In this document: piece by piece, positions 1 to 6,818 of the stretch
Numbering within the stretch: position 1 is the stretch's first letter
Layout of the letters: the number at the start of each line of letters is the position of its first letter
NCBI GenBank assembly: GCA_041740495.1
Contig: JBGSLW010000380.1
Coordinates: 1 to 17,932 of the forward strand
Length of the DNA: 17,932 bases
DNA from: JANMEB01 sp041740495
GTDB taxonomy: Bacteria > Planctomycetota > Planctomycetia > Pirellulales > Pirellulaceae
Direction: 5' to 3'
Program-made: the position numbers and the translations under genes
The notes under the pieces: model-generated
Database searches by the model: none
What the model was told of the DNA's origin: nothing
What the model saw: only the letters and a program-made list of their open reading frames with translations

Positions 1-2
1 CG

Positions 3-422
3 ATCACCGGCGTGATGGCGCTCGCCTTTGCCGGGGCTGTCCACCACGCCCACGAGCGGCATGCCCGGCTCGAATCGGCTCGAGTCGCCCGGCGCAACGC
101 GGAGAAAGTCGCGGCCACGCGCATCCTGCTGGAAAACGCCATCGATGACTTCGCCGAATTCGCACTCGACCATGACGGCCAATTCCCCAGCCAATACGAA
201 GGGATGCTGCTGGCCGTCCAACATCAGGACGCATGGAAAAATGACTTGCGGTACGACATCGACTCCGGCAAGTGCCTGCTGCGTTCCGCCGGCCCCGACC
301 GGACATTCGACAGCCGCGATGACGTCGTCCACGAAGTCGGGCTCGCTCCGGTCGAAGCCAGCTTCGGCTCGGCCTCGCAAATTCGTGTGGAATCCGCGGT
401 GGAGGCGGAAGAGAGCAACTGA
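3..422 (+). CDS. Type II secretion pseudopilin GspG-like protein, 5' end outside window
   Basis: The open frame enters from the left edge and ends at TGA 420-422; an internal GTG at 12 and ATG at 15 exist but the hydrophobic stretch begins before them, so the true start is probably upstream. The visible part starts with a short hydrophobic segment (ITGVMALAFAGAV), followed by a charged helix rich in Arg, Ala and Glu, then a C-terminal region with DAWKNDLRYDI and RSAGPDRTFDSRDDV. That order (N-terminal membrane helix, amphipathic helix, a D-x-W-x-N-x-x-x-Y motif, and an SAGPDxxFDxxDD end) is the pattern of GspG-type major pseudopilins, whose Asp-rich C-terminal loop binds calcium. The role would be assembly of the periplasmic pseudopilus of a type II secretion-like machine. 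The prepilin cleavage site is not in the window. The stop codon lies inside a palindromic repeat (413-434), so the last residues (E-E-S-N) are partly repeat-encoded. It could be a distant T2SS-like protein rather than a true GspG. Confidence 0.66.
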   Translation: MTGVMALAFAGAVHHAHERHARLESARVARRNAEKVAATRILLENAIDDFAEFALDHDGQFPSQYEGMLLAVQHQDAWKNDLRYDIDSGKCLLRSAGPDRTFDSRDDVVHEVGLAPVEASFGSASQIRVESAVEAEESN

Positions 423-440
423 GGACAGTTGCTCTACGCT
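413..440 (+). repeat. Family-1 palindromic repeat, copy A
   Basis: Perfect 9-bp stem GAGCAACTG (413-421) / CAGTTGCTC (426-434) around loop AGGA, followed by the conserved tail TACGCT (435-440). The TGA stop of the pseudopilin-like gene (420-422) lies within the left arm and loop. Confidence 0.85.
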
Positions 441-442
441 AA

Positions 443-470
443 AACGTAGAACAGTTGTCCTCAACTGTTC
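443..470 (-). repeat. Family-1 palindromic repeat, copy B
   Basis: Inverted orientation. Stem GAACAGTTG (449-457) / CAACTGTTC (462-470) around TCCT, which is AGGA on the other strand. The tail ACGTA precedes it. Relative to copies A and C the stem differs at three positions, each with a matching change on the opposite arm. Confidence 0.85.
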
Positions 471-498
471 GTGCCTGAGCAATTAGAGCGCAAGAAGC

Positions 499-526
499 GA
501 GCAACTGAGGACAGTTGCTCTACGCT
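499..526 (+). repeat. Family-1 palindromic repeat, copy C
   Basis: 28 bases identical to copy A: stem GAGCAACTG (499-507) / CAGTTGCTC (512-520), loop AGGA, tail TACGCT (521-526). It stops 4 bases before the TTA that could be the end (TAA, minus strand) of the decayed reading frame at 530-906. Confidence 0.85.
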
Positions 527-529
527 GTC

Positions 530-906
530 TTACCAAAACACATAGCGCAATATCTGTTCGGCGCCCCGCTTTCGGCAAAGCTTGCACGTCGCGAATCAAG
601 TAGCGGTTGTCTTCTGTGTCGATAATCAGCTTGCCGCGCTCGCCGAAATCGACGGCCTGGCTCTAGTCCAACGCATGCAGAATTTCATCGGGCCGCGATC
701 CCCGTCGTCCGCACGTCCAGCCAGTCGCTCCGCGGATTCCCCTGTAGATCAAGATCGGACGCGATCCGCAATAACAGCGCGGGGAATTCGTTGCCCGAGG
801 CAATATTCGGCGGGCTGGCCAGGGTCAAGTCGGCGGCGTGGCCAACCGCCCCAGATTGCGACAACGCGGCCATCGAGTATGAAGGTGAACGAGAATTGCT
901 GATCAA
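530..906 (-). pseudogene. Decayed unidentified reading frame
   Basis: On the minus strand three frames read like one protein in succession. From 906 to about 690 the frame gives natural-looking sequence ending RSDWLDVRTTGIAA. A one-base shift then continues as RPDEILHALD, a TAG stop, and SQAVDFGERGKLIIDTEDNR followed by YLIRDVQALP. A further shift at about 567 gives KRGAEQILRYVFW and a TAA at 530-532. Balanced amino-acid use across shifts and one stop is the signature of a decayed gene rather than chance. I do not recognise the family. The putative end lies 4 bases from repeat copy C. Alternative: noncoding DNA with accidental open stretches. The short plus-strand frame over 582-902 is Ser/Arg-rich and looks antisense. 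The stretch 907-1085 holds nothing further that I can support. Confidence 0.4.
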
Positions 907-1085
907 TGCGAGTCGGCTTCCAACGTGTTCAACGGGCGGTTAGAGATTTGAAAGTCTACGGGGGGAGTCGCCAAAGAAAAGAGTACTTTTTGCTGCTCGG
1001 CGCCAAAAAATTCGGCAACAGACCTGCCGAGGGGGACGTGAACTCCTCCGCAGGCAGAAATATGGCAGACCGGAGATCTTCAACG

Positions 1086-1871
1086 ATGACCACTTCGATT
1101 CGCGGTTCGGTTGGACGCGGCGGCGTGAACTCCCGCGCCGATGTCACGACCGTTCAATCATTGCTCAACGCCAAGATCCAGCAGATCGCTCCGCTGGCCG
1201 CACTGAAGGTCGACGGCGTCGTCGGTCCCAAGACGATCGGGGCGATCGAACGCTACCAGAAAATGGTGGTCGGTTTTCCCATGCCCGACGGACGCGTCGA
1301 CCCGGGCGGCAAGACGATCACCTCGCTTCTGTCCGGCGCTCCCGGTCGGCCAAACTACCCCGGGGCGCCCCCGGTTCCCCCGCCGAATACGGCCCCGGGG
1401 AAGCCGACCGCGCCCAAGGCCAGCGTCGGCAACCTGCAGCTCAAGGTCGAGCGATTCCAATCCAGCGATAAGTCGATGATCGGCAAGCTGTACCTCAACG
1501 GCAAATATATCTGCTACACGCTGGAGGAAGCTTGGCGCAACAATGCGAAGGGCAATAGCTGCGTCCCCGCCGGCACGTACAACGCCTATCTTCGCTATAC
1601 CAGCACCAAGAAGAACCGCGAATGGTGTTTTGAGCTCACCGACGTCCCCGGCCGTACCGCGATCCAGTTCCACATCGGCAATGACCCCGGCGATACCGAG
1701 GGGTGTATTCTGTTGGGGACGTCCTACTCGACCGACTTTGTGGGCAACTCGACGGCGGCGTACCAGTTGTTACAGGACGCCGTCTTCGGTCCTGGGTTTA
1801 CTCGGCAGCAGATCCGCGATGCGAAACCGCTCCACGGCAAGATCAGCGCGGAGTTCGTCAGCCCAGCGTGA
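1086..1871 (+). CDS. Peptidoglycan-binding domain plus DUF5675 protein (phage-lysis type)
   Basis: A 261-residue product. Residues 1-80 match a PG_binding_1 domain: DVTTVQSLLN near the start, then KVDGVVGPKTIGAIERYQ, the usual helix-rich cell-wall binding fold. A Pro-rich linker (about 82-112) leads to a DUF5675-type domain with YTLEEAW, CVPAGTY, IQFHIGNDPGDTEGCILLG, the conserved IPaGTY and IHxGN-DTxGC signatures. DUF5675 proteins occur in phages and bacteria beside lysis genes, and their GxH/GC core recalls L,D-transpeptidase-like enzymes, so a cell-wall binding or cleaving role is likely but the reaction is not established. Start chosen at ATG 1086 because GGAG (1072-1075) sits 10 bases upstream and the binding domain begins immediately. 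In-frame starts at 906 and 1062 add only unconvincing sequence. No signal peptide is visible. No holin or other phage gene flanks it, so it stands alone between repeats and a planctomycete gene pair. Confidence 0.82.
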   Translation: MTTSIRGSVGRGGVNSRADVTTVQSLLNAKIQQIAPLAALKVDGVVGPKTIGAIERYQKMVVGFPMPDGRVDPGGKTITSLLSGAPGRPNYPGAPPVPPPNTAPGKPTAPKASVGNLQLKVERFQSSDKSMIGKLYLNGKYICYTLEEAWRNNAKGNSCVPAGTYNAYLRYTSTKKNREWCFELTDVPGRTAIQFHIGNDPGDTEGCILLGTSYSTDFVGNSTAAYQLLQDAVFGPGFTRQQIRDAKPLHGKISAEFVSPA

Positions 1872-1889
1872 GTCGAGTGATTGACAAAT

Positions 1890-1907
1890 AGTGTACAAAT
1901 GTACACT
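1890..1907. other. 18-bp near-perfect palindrome downstream of the DUF5675 gene
   Basis: Arms AGTGTACA (1890-1897) and TGTACACT (1900-1907) flank a 2-base centre. A 2-base loop is poor for an RNA hairpin, so a protein-binding DNA site is more likely. TTGACA (1881-1886) lies immediately upstream and TACACT (1902-1907) could serve as a weak -10 at 15-base spacing. No forward gene follows. Function unknown. Confidence 0.4.
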
Positions 1908-1956
1908 GATTTGCTGGGGCGTGGGATTCGTGATTCAACATGATACAAGCCGGCAC

Positions 1957-1984
1957 AGTGTAGAACAGTTGTCCTCAACTGTTC
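1957..1984 (-). repeat. Family-1 palindromic repeat, copy D
   Basis: Stem GAACAGTTG (1963-1971) / CAACTGTTC (1976-1984) with loop TCCT, in inverted orientation. It lies between the convergent ends of the DUF5675 and DUF1501 genes. The otherwise gene-free stretch 1872-2103 holds only this copy and the 1890-1907 palindrome. Confidence 0.85.
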
Positions 1985-2103
1985 CCGCGCAAGAGTATCG
2001 ACAAGGTCGCCCTGCCAGAGACGCAGAACGCCTAGAAATTACGCCGACTCCCGTTCCCACATTCCTCCCATTCTTCCCCTTCCACCCATCGCTGCCAGCC
2101 GCA

Positions 2104-3606
2104 CTACGCGATCACCTCCGTCAAGACCTGCCCGTGGACGTCGGTCAATCGTCGTTCGATCCCGTTGTGATAAAACGTGAGCCGCTGGTGATCCATCCCC
2201 AGCAGGTGCAGGATCGTGGCGTGGAAGTCGTAGACCGTGGCGACATTCTCCACCGCCTTGTAGCCGAATGCGTCGGTCGCGCCGTAGCTGAATCCTCGCT
2301 TGGCGCCCCCCCCGGCGAACCAGGCGGTGAACCCTGCCGGATTGTGGTCTCGTCCGCTGGCGTCTTTTTGGAAAGTCGGCATCCGACCGAACTCGGTGCA
2401 CCACACGACGAGGGTTTCGTCCAGCATCCCGCGTTGCCGCAGATCGCGGATGAGCCCAGCCACCGGCTGGTCCATGACCGGCCCGTGGATGTCGTACTGG
2501 GTCTTGAGTTGTTTGTGGCCATCCCAGTTGCTGACGCCCTCGCCGCCGGTTTGATACGCGCCGTTGAACAACTGGATGAAGCGGACGCCGTTTTCTGCCA
2601 ACCGCCGAGCCAAAATGCAATTGCGTGCAAAGGCGGTCTTGAGCGGATTCGCCGCGTCGTCGGCGCCGTACATGCGCAGGATGTGTTCAGGTTCGTCGTC
2701 GACGTCGGCCACCGTCGGCACGCTCAATTGCATCCGAGCCGCGAGTTCGTAGCTGGCGATCCGGGCCGCCAACTCTTCGTCCCCGGCGAATTGCCGCAAA
2801 TGGCGCTCATTTTGTCGCTGCAGGAAGGCGCGGGTGGCGGCGTCCGTTCGCGGATCAATCGAGCTGGGCCGAGCCAGATTGCGGATCGGGAGTGCCGCGT
2901 TGAAATCGGTCCCCTGAAACGCGGCGGGCAAAAAGCCGGGTCCCCAGTTGTTGACGCTGGCCTGCGGCTTGCCGCGCGGGTCCGGAATCGCCACGAAGGC
3001 AGGCAAGTTGGAATTCACGCTCCCCAGCCCGTAGGTCACCCAGGCTCCAATGCTGGGGAACCCGTCCAGCGTGAACCCGGTGGACATGAAGTTTTCGCCG
3101 GGGCCATGCGTGTTGGTCTTACTTGTGAGCGAATGGATAAAACACAGCTCGTCGGCCAGCTCCGCGATGTGGGGGACCAGGTCCGAGATCATCTTGCCCG
3201 ACTGCCCACGCGGCCGAAACGTGTACAGCGGCGCCGTCAAGTTTCCGTTGGCGCCTTGAAAGGTCACCAACTCCCCGCCCGGCATCGGTTGCCCGTCGCG
3301 GGCAACCAGTTCCGGCTTGTAATCGAAGGTGTCGATCTGGCTGCAGGCCCCGGCGCAGAAAATCATGATCACTTGCTTGGCTCGAGCCCCGAAATGGGGT
3401 GAGCGCGGCGCATTGGGATTGCCGGCTTCGATGTTCGGTCGAGCTTTTGCGCTGCCCGGTTCCTGGCCCAGCACTCCGCTCTCGCTTAGCAAGCTCGCCA
3501 AGGCGATACCTCCCAACCCTGTGGAGGTATCGCGCAAGAATCGCCGGCGATCCATCAGCAATCGAGCGCCGGCAGGTAGCAGTTGACGGCTAGAAACGAT
3601 GTGCAT
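2104..3606 (-). CDS. DUF1501 family protein, Tat-exported
   Basis: A 500-residue product. The N-terminus carries a twin-arginine type signal: DRRRFLRD at about residues 19-26, followed by a hydrophobic stretch (GLGGIALASLL) and SESGVLGQ. The body has DUF1501 signatures: PHFGARAKQVIMIFCAGACS, QIDTFDYKP, FIHSLTSKTNTHGPGENFMSTGF, the WDGH segment and a late GRMPTFQ and GRDHNPAGFTAWFAGGG region. DUF1501 is related to the alkaline-phosphatase/sulfatase superfamily and in planctomycetes is routinely encoded beside DUF1549/DUF1553 cytochrome-like proteins; substrate unknown. Start chosen at ATG 3606, with a purine-rich AAAGAGA just upstream. A TTG at 3630 would lie inside repeat copy E, and ATG 3555 would remove residues usually present before the Tat motif. 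It is downstream of the cytochrome gene in the same direction with about 230 bases of repeats between, so the pair is probably co-transcribed. Confidence 0.9.
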   Translation of the reverse strand: MHIVSSRQLLPAGARLLMDRRRFLRDTSTGLGGIALASLLSESGVLGQEPGSAKARPNIEAGNPNAPRSPHFGARAKQVIMIFCAGACSQIDTFDYKPELVARDGQPMPGGELVTFQGANGNLTAPLYTFRPRGQSGKMISDLVPHIAELADELCFIHSLTSKTNTHGPGENFMSTGFTLDGFPSIGAWVTYGLGSVNSNLPAFVAIPDPRGKPQASVNNWGPGFLPAAFQGTDFNAALPIRNLARPSSIDPRTDAATRAFLQRQNERHLRQFAGDEELAARIASYELAARMQLSVPTVADVDDEPEHILRMYGADDAANPLKTAFARNCILARRLAENGVRFIQLFNGAYQTGGEGVSNWDGHKQLKTQYDIHGPVMDQPVAGLIRDLRQRGMLDETLVVWCTEFGRMPTFQKDASGRDHNPAGFTAWFAGGGAKRGFSYGATDAFGYKAVENVATVYDFHATILHLLGMDHQRLTFYHNGIERRLTDVHGQVLTEVIA

Positions 3607-3624
3607 GCGGTCTCTTTCTATGTA

Positions 3625-3646
3625 TAACAATTGTCCTCAATTGTTC
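3625..3646 (-). repeat. Family-1 palindromic repeat, copy E
   Basis: Eight-bp stem AACAATTG (3626-3633) / CAATTGTT (3638-3645), loop TCCT; the outermost pair is mismatched (T against C). It lies just upstream of the DUF1501 start. Confidence 0.8.
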
Positions 3647-3664
3647 GGTCCCTTGCGCTGTACC

Positions 3665-3692
3665 GAACAGTTGAGGACAACTGTTCTACGCT
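3665..3692 (+). repeat. Family-1 palindromic repeat, copy F
   Basis: Stem GAACAGTTG (3665-3673) / CAACTGTTC (3678-3686), loop AGGA, tail TACGCT (3687-3692). Confidence 0.85.
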
Positions 3693-3699
3693 GATTGTA

Positions 3700-3721
3700 G
3701 AACAATTGTCCTCAATTGTTC
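3700..3721 (-). repeat. Family-1 palindromic repeat, copy G
   Basis: Stem GAACAATTG (3700-3708) / CAATTGTTC (3713-3721), loop TCCT. The sixth stem position differs from copies B, D, F and H with the paired change on the other arm. It starts 8 bases after copy F in the opposite orientation. Confidence 0.85.
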
Positions 3722-3750
3722 GGCGCACAGGTGGCGGTCACCACGGGGAG

Positions 3751-3778
3751 GAACAGTTGAGGACAACTGTTCTACGCT
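3751..3778 (+). repeat. Family-1 palindromic repeat, copy H
   Basis: Stem GAACAGTTG (3751-3759) / CAACTGTTC (3764-3772), loop AGGA, tail TACGCT (3773-3778). Its right arm and tail form the first unit of the 15-bp tandem array that follows. Confidence 0.85.
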
Positions 3779-3839
3779 GAACTGTTCTACGCCGAACTGA
3801 TTTACGTTGAACTGATTGACGTTGCGCTGTTCCACATTA
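3765..3839 (+). repeat. Degenerate 15-bp tandem array grown from a family-1 half-repeat
   Basis: Five adjacent 15-base units at 3765, 3780, 3795, 3810 and 3825, drifting from AACTGTTCTACGCTG through AACTGATTTACGTTG to CGCTGTTCCACATTA. The first unit is the right arm plus tail of copy H. The last unit contains the TAA stop (minus strand, 3837-3839) of the cytochrome-like gene. Confidence 0.75.
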
Positions 3840-6647
3840 CTGGATGAATAGAAACTCGTTGCTGTTCAATAAGGCCCGGCAGAAGGCGGGCCAACCAAAT
3901 TCATCGATCAGAGCGGAAGTGTCCTCGACTTCCTCCGGGGTGGGTGGTCGAGCATAACAAGCGCGGAACGCTTGCGTGATCGCGGCCGTTCGGTCGGCGC
4001 CGAACTCCAATTCCAAGCCTTGGGCAAACGCCGCCGCCTGCTGCTGCATGAACGGACTATTGAACAAGTTGAGTGCCTGGAGCGGGGTCGTCGAGCGGTT
4101 GCGCCGCGGCATGGTCTGGTTGCCGTCCGGACAATCGAGCGCCCCGAAGACGTCATCCTGCTCCTGCCGCAACTTGGTCATGAACACCATCCGCCGCTTC
4201 TGATTGGCGTCGAATTCTTCGACCGGGAAATAGTGCCAGACGGTTTCCTTCTTGATGTCGAACAAGAGGAACCCTGGCCCGCGGCGAGCCGTTGGCTCCA
4301 GGTTCAATTCGCCGCTGACCGCCAGGACGCAATCCCGAATCGCCTCGGCTTCTAAACGTCGCGGCGGGAACCGCCACAGCAGGCGGGCTTGCGCATCCCG
4401 TTCAATCGCATCGGCACGGGGGAAACTCGCTTGCTGATAGGTCTTCGAGTTCAGGATCAGCCGGTGCATTTGCTTCAGCGACCAACCCTGTGCGACGAAC
4501 TCGCTGGCCAGCCAATCGAGCAACGTCGGATGCGACGGGAGGGTCCCGGCCGCACCGAAATCGCTGGGCGTGTCGACCAGGCCTGTCCCAAAGTGGTAAT
4601 GCCAGATCCGGTTGACCATGACGCGCGCAGTCAGCGGATTTTGCGGGCTGGCGATCCACTCGGCCAACGCCCGTCTCCGTTCGGCTTCGACCGTTTCACG
4701 ATCCAAGCCGAGCGACCCCATGACGGTCAACGCATCGGGGGGAACGACTTCGCGCGGCGCCAGCGGATCGCCGCGGTACAGTCGATGCGTGGCGGGGGGC
4801 GATTCGAACGTCCCTACATAAGCCGGCGGGCCGGGGGCCTCCAACTCCCACGCCAGCTGCATTTGATCGCGATAAGCATAGTAGATCTCGCACATCTTGG
4901 CAGCATGCTCAGCGGAATGGCGCCCCAGCATTGTCCTCAAATCCGCGTCGGAGACATCCGGCGGAATGCGATCCGTCGAACTTGCGATCGTCGTCCACTG
5001 GTCCGGTTCGACAGCGATCTCGATCTGATAGTCGATAGGCAGGCGATCGGTGTACTGCCCCAGGCGATCGCGCGACCAGACGATGCGATGGATATCCTGC
5101 ACCGTCGGGAGTTCGATCTGAACCCAGGCTCGGTTGGACGTCTTGGCGATCCAACTGCGGGCGTTGCCCGGTTGGCCGTCGTTGACATGTTCCAACCGAT
5201 GGATCGGCTCGGCGCCGTCGCGGTAGACGCCGGAAGCGGTCGCAATGGCTCCGTGCGACGCCAGCCCCAGATTCTGCGGCGTTCCGGCGGCGTCGGATGG
5301 TCCGAAGATCTCGAGCTCATCGATACAGGGCTCGGCCGAATTCGTGCGCTCGCTCGTGAAGCGGACATAGCGTGCCGGCACCGCCGCAAAGGACTCGAGG
5401 TTTTCCCGCGGATTGACCGGCGGGCGCAAACCGAAGCTGCCGAGTTCGCTTTGGAGGCGATCGACCTCCGCTCGCGCCTTCTCCAGACGCTGGCGACGGG
5501 CCATCGCGTCCTCGGCCGCCACAGGTCGCTCACCATGTTTCACGCCGGCAAAAACCGCCTGGAGCGCGTAGTAATCCCGTTGCAGGATCGGGTCGAACTT
5601 GTGGTTGTGGCAGCGGGCGCAGCCGACGGTCAATCCCAGGAAGGTCGTCGCTGTGGTGTTCACCATATCGGCCAACTCGTCCTGCCGCTGCATCAGTGTC
5701 AAGTTGATGTCGGGACTCTTGACGATATCGTAGGGGCCGCCGACTAGAAAACCGGTCCCGGCATCTTGCCCCAGCAGATCCCCGGCCAGTTGCTCGCGGA
5801 TGAACTGATCGTACGGCTTGTCGGCGTTGAGCGCGGCGATCACGTAATCGCGATAGGGGTAGGCGTTGTCGCGAACGTGGTTGGTCTCGAATCCGTTCGA
5901 TTCGGCAAAACGGACGACATCCAGCCAGTGCCGCGCCCAGCGTTCGCCGTAGGCGGGGTTGGCCAAAACCTGCTCGATGCGTTGCGTCACCGCGTCGGGG
6001 CGGTCGTCGGTGACAAACGCGTCGACTTCCGCGGGCGTCGGCGGCAGCCCCAGCATGTCCAAGTACATTCGGCGAATCAGCGTCGCGCGGTCGGCGGGCG
6101 GCGACGGAGTCAAGCCGGACGACTGCAATCGGTCAACGATAAAGGCATCGATCGGATTGACAGGCCAGTCGCTGGTAACCGCCGGAACGGCTGGACGCAT
6201 CACCGGCCGGAGCGACCAGTGATCGCTGGTGAGTGCCGGGGCGGACTCCATTTGCCCGGGCCACTCGGCGCCGGTCTCGATCCAACGACGGAGCACGTCG
6301 ATTGTTTGGGGCGACAACGGTTCGGCGTCTCGCGGCATCCGCAGCTGGGAAATCTCGCCGGAAATCAACTTGATCAAATGGCTTTCGGCCGCGTTCCCCG
6401 GCAGCACAGCCGGCTCGCCCGAACCCCCGCCGCGCAACAACGCTGCCCGGGAGTCGACTCGAAACCCGCCCTCCTGCAGGTCCTCCCCATGACAGACCGC
6501 ACAATGCTGTTCCAAGATCGGTCGGACGAGCGAGTCGAAATCAATTCGAGACGCCAGATTCGACTCCTGCGCAGCCAGATTCCCTGCAGCCCCCCATATC
6601 ATGGCGAGCCAAGGCAGCGCCCACGGGTGGCACTTCGCACTTCGCAT
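3837..6647 (-). CDS. c-type cytochrome-like DUF1549/DUF1553 protein (planctomycete PSCyt1-PSCyt2-PSD1 type)
   Basis: A 936-residue exported protein. Residues 1-27 form a signal peptide ending near LAAQ. A cytochrome-c-like PSCyt1 domain follows with CAVCH (C49, C52, H53) and a candidate axial Met in QLRMPRD. The DUF1549 domain spans about 165-370, contains LPPTPAEVDAF and GERWARHWLDVVRFAES, and ends with a second haem motif CARCH (C343, C346, H347). A discoidin-like (F5/8 type C) insert lies at about 420-560 (YVRFTSERTNSAEPCIDELE, later WVQIELP), suggesting carbohydrate or surface binding. The DUF1553 domain covers about 655-915 (VMVNRIWHYHFGTGLV, DTPSDFG, RRMVFMTKLRQEQDDVFG). The likely role is an extracytoplasmic redox protein working with the DUF1501 partner, perhaps in polysaccharide breakdown; this is inferred from family context. 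Start chosen at ATG 6647, preceded by GAGAG at a sensible distance and followed at once by the signal peptide; ATG 6674 and 6689 lack a ribosome site. Confidence 0.92.
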   Translation of the reverse strand: MRSAKCHPWALPWLAMIWGAAGNLAAQESNLASRIDFDSLVRPILEQHCAVCHGEDLQEGGFRVDSRAALLRGGGSGEPAVLPGNAAESHLIKLISGEISQLRMPRDAEPLSPQTIDVLRRWIETGAEWPGQMESAPALTSDHWSLRPVMRPAVPAVTSDWPVNPIDAFIVDRLQSSGLTPSPPADRATLIRRMYLDMLGLPPTPAEVDAFVTDDRPDAVTQRIEQVLANPAYGERWARHWLDVVRFAESNGFETNHVRDNAYPYRDYVIAALNADKPYDQFIREQLAGDLLGQDAGTGFLVGGPYDIVKSPDINLTLMQRQDELADMVNTTATTFLGLTVGCARCHNHKFDPILQRDYYALQAVFAGVKHGERPVAAEDAMARRQRLEKARAEVDRLQSELGSFGLRPPVNPRENLESFAAVPARYVRFTSERTNSAEPCIDELEIFGPSDAAGTPQNLGLASHGAIATASGVYRDGAEPIHRLEHVNDGQPGNARSWIAKTSNRAWVQIELPTVQDIHRIVWSRDRLGQYTDRLPIDYQIEIAVEPDQWTTIASSTDRIPPDVSDADLRTMLGRHSAEHAAKMCEIYYAYRDQMQLAWELEAPGPPAYVGTFESPPATHRLYRGDPLAPREVVPPDALTVMGSLGLDRETVEAERRRALAEWIASPQNPLTARVMVNRIWHYHFGTGLVDTPSDFGAAGTLPSHPTLLDWLASEFVAQGWSLKQMHRLILNSKTYQQASFPRADAIERDAQARLLWRFPPRRLEAEAIRDCVLAVSGELNLEPTARRGPGFLLFDIKKETVWHYFPVEEFDANQKRRMVFMTKLRQEQDDVFGALDCPDGNQTMPRRNRSTTPLQALNLFNSPFMQQQAAAFAQGLELEFGADRTAAITQAFRACYARPPTPEEVEDTSALIDEFGWPAFCRALLNSNEFLFIQ

Positions 6648-6779
6648 TTTCACTCTCGATCCAAAGTTAACCATGGTCGATCGGCTCACGGGATTTTACC
6701 TGGCAATTTCACCCCCCGATAGCGTCACACATTTCCGGCATCTGGGCCCACGTTGCATTCCGTCGACGTCTCCCTTGGC

Positions 6780-6812
6780 TATAATTGAAGATATTCACAA
6801 TTTGCGCGGAAG
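6780..6812 (+). promoter_or_regulatory. Promoter and ribosome site of the HicB/HicA pair
   Basis: A perfect -10 box TATAAT lies at 6780-6785; the best -35 (TTCCGT, 6758-6763, 16-base spacer) is weak. An inverted repeat AATTG (6783-6787) / CAATT (6798-6802) overlaps the -10 and the likely transcription start and could be an operator. GGAAG (6808-6812) stands 6 bases before the ATG. Confidence 0.6.
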
Positions 6813-6818
6813 TATTCC

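Noticed and set aside
906..1085. N-terminal extension of the DUF5675 gene from ATG 906
   Set aside because: The 60 extra residues lack any signal peptide or domain, and ATG 1086 has the ribosome site and starts directly at the binding domain.
1891..3402. Long plus-strand open frame of 503 codons
   Set aside because: It lies antisense to the DUF1501 gene, has no domain pattern, and reflects the GC-rich codon structure of the opposite strand.
3625..3778. Family-1 hairpins as intrinsic terminators
   Set aside because: No T-run follows the stems on either strand, and copies occur in both orientations within a probable operon.
4389..6722. Two long plus-strand open frames (4389-5747 and 5766-6722)
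   Set aside because: Both mirror the cytochrome-like gene on the minus strand, are Arg/Gln/Val-rich with no recognisable family, and the minus-strand reading has clear domains.
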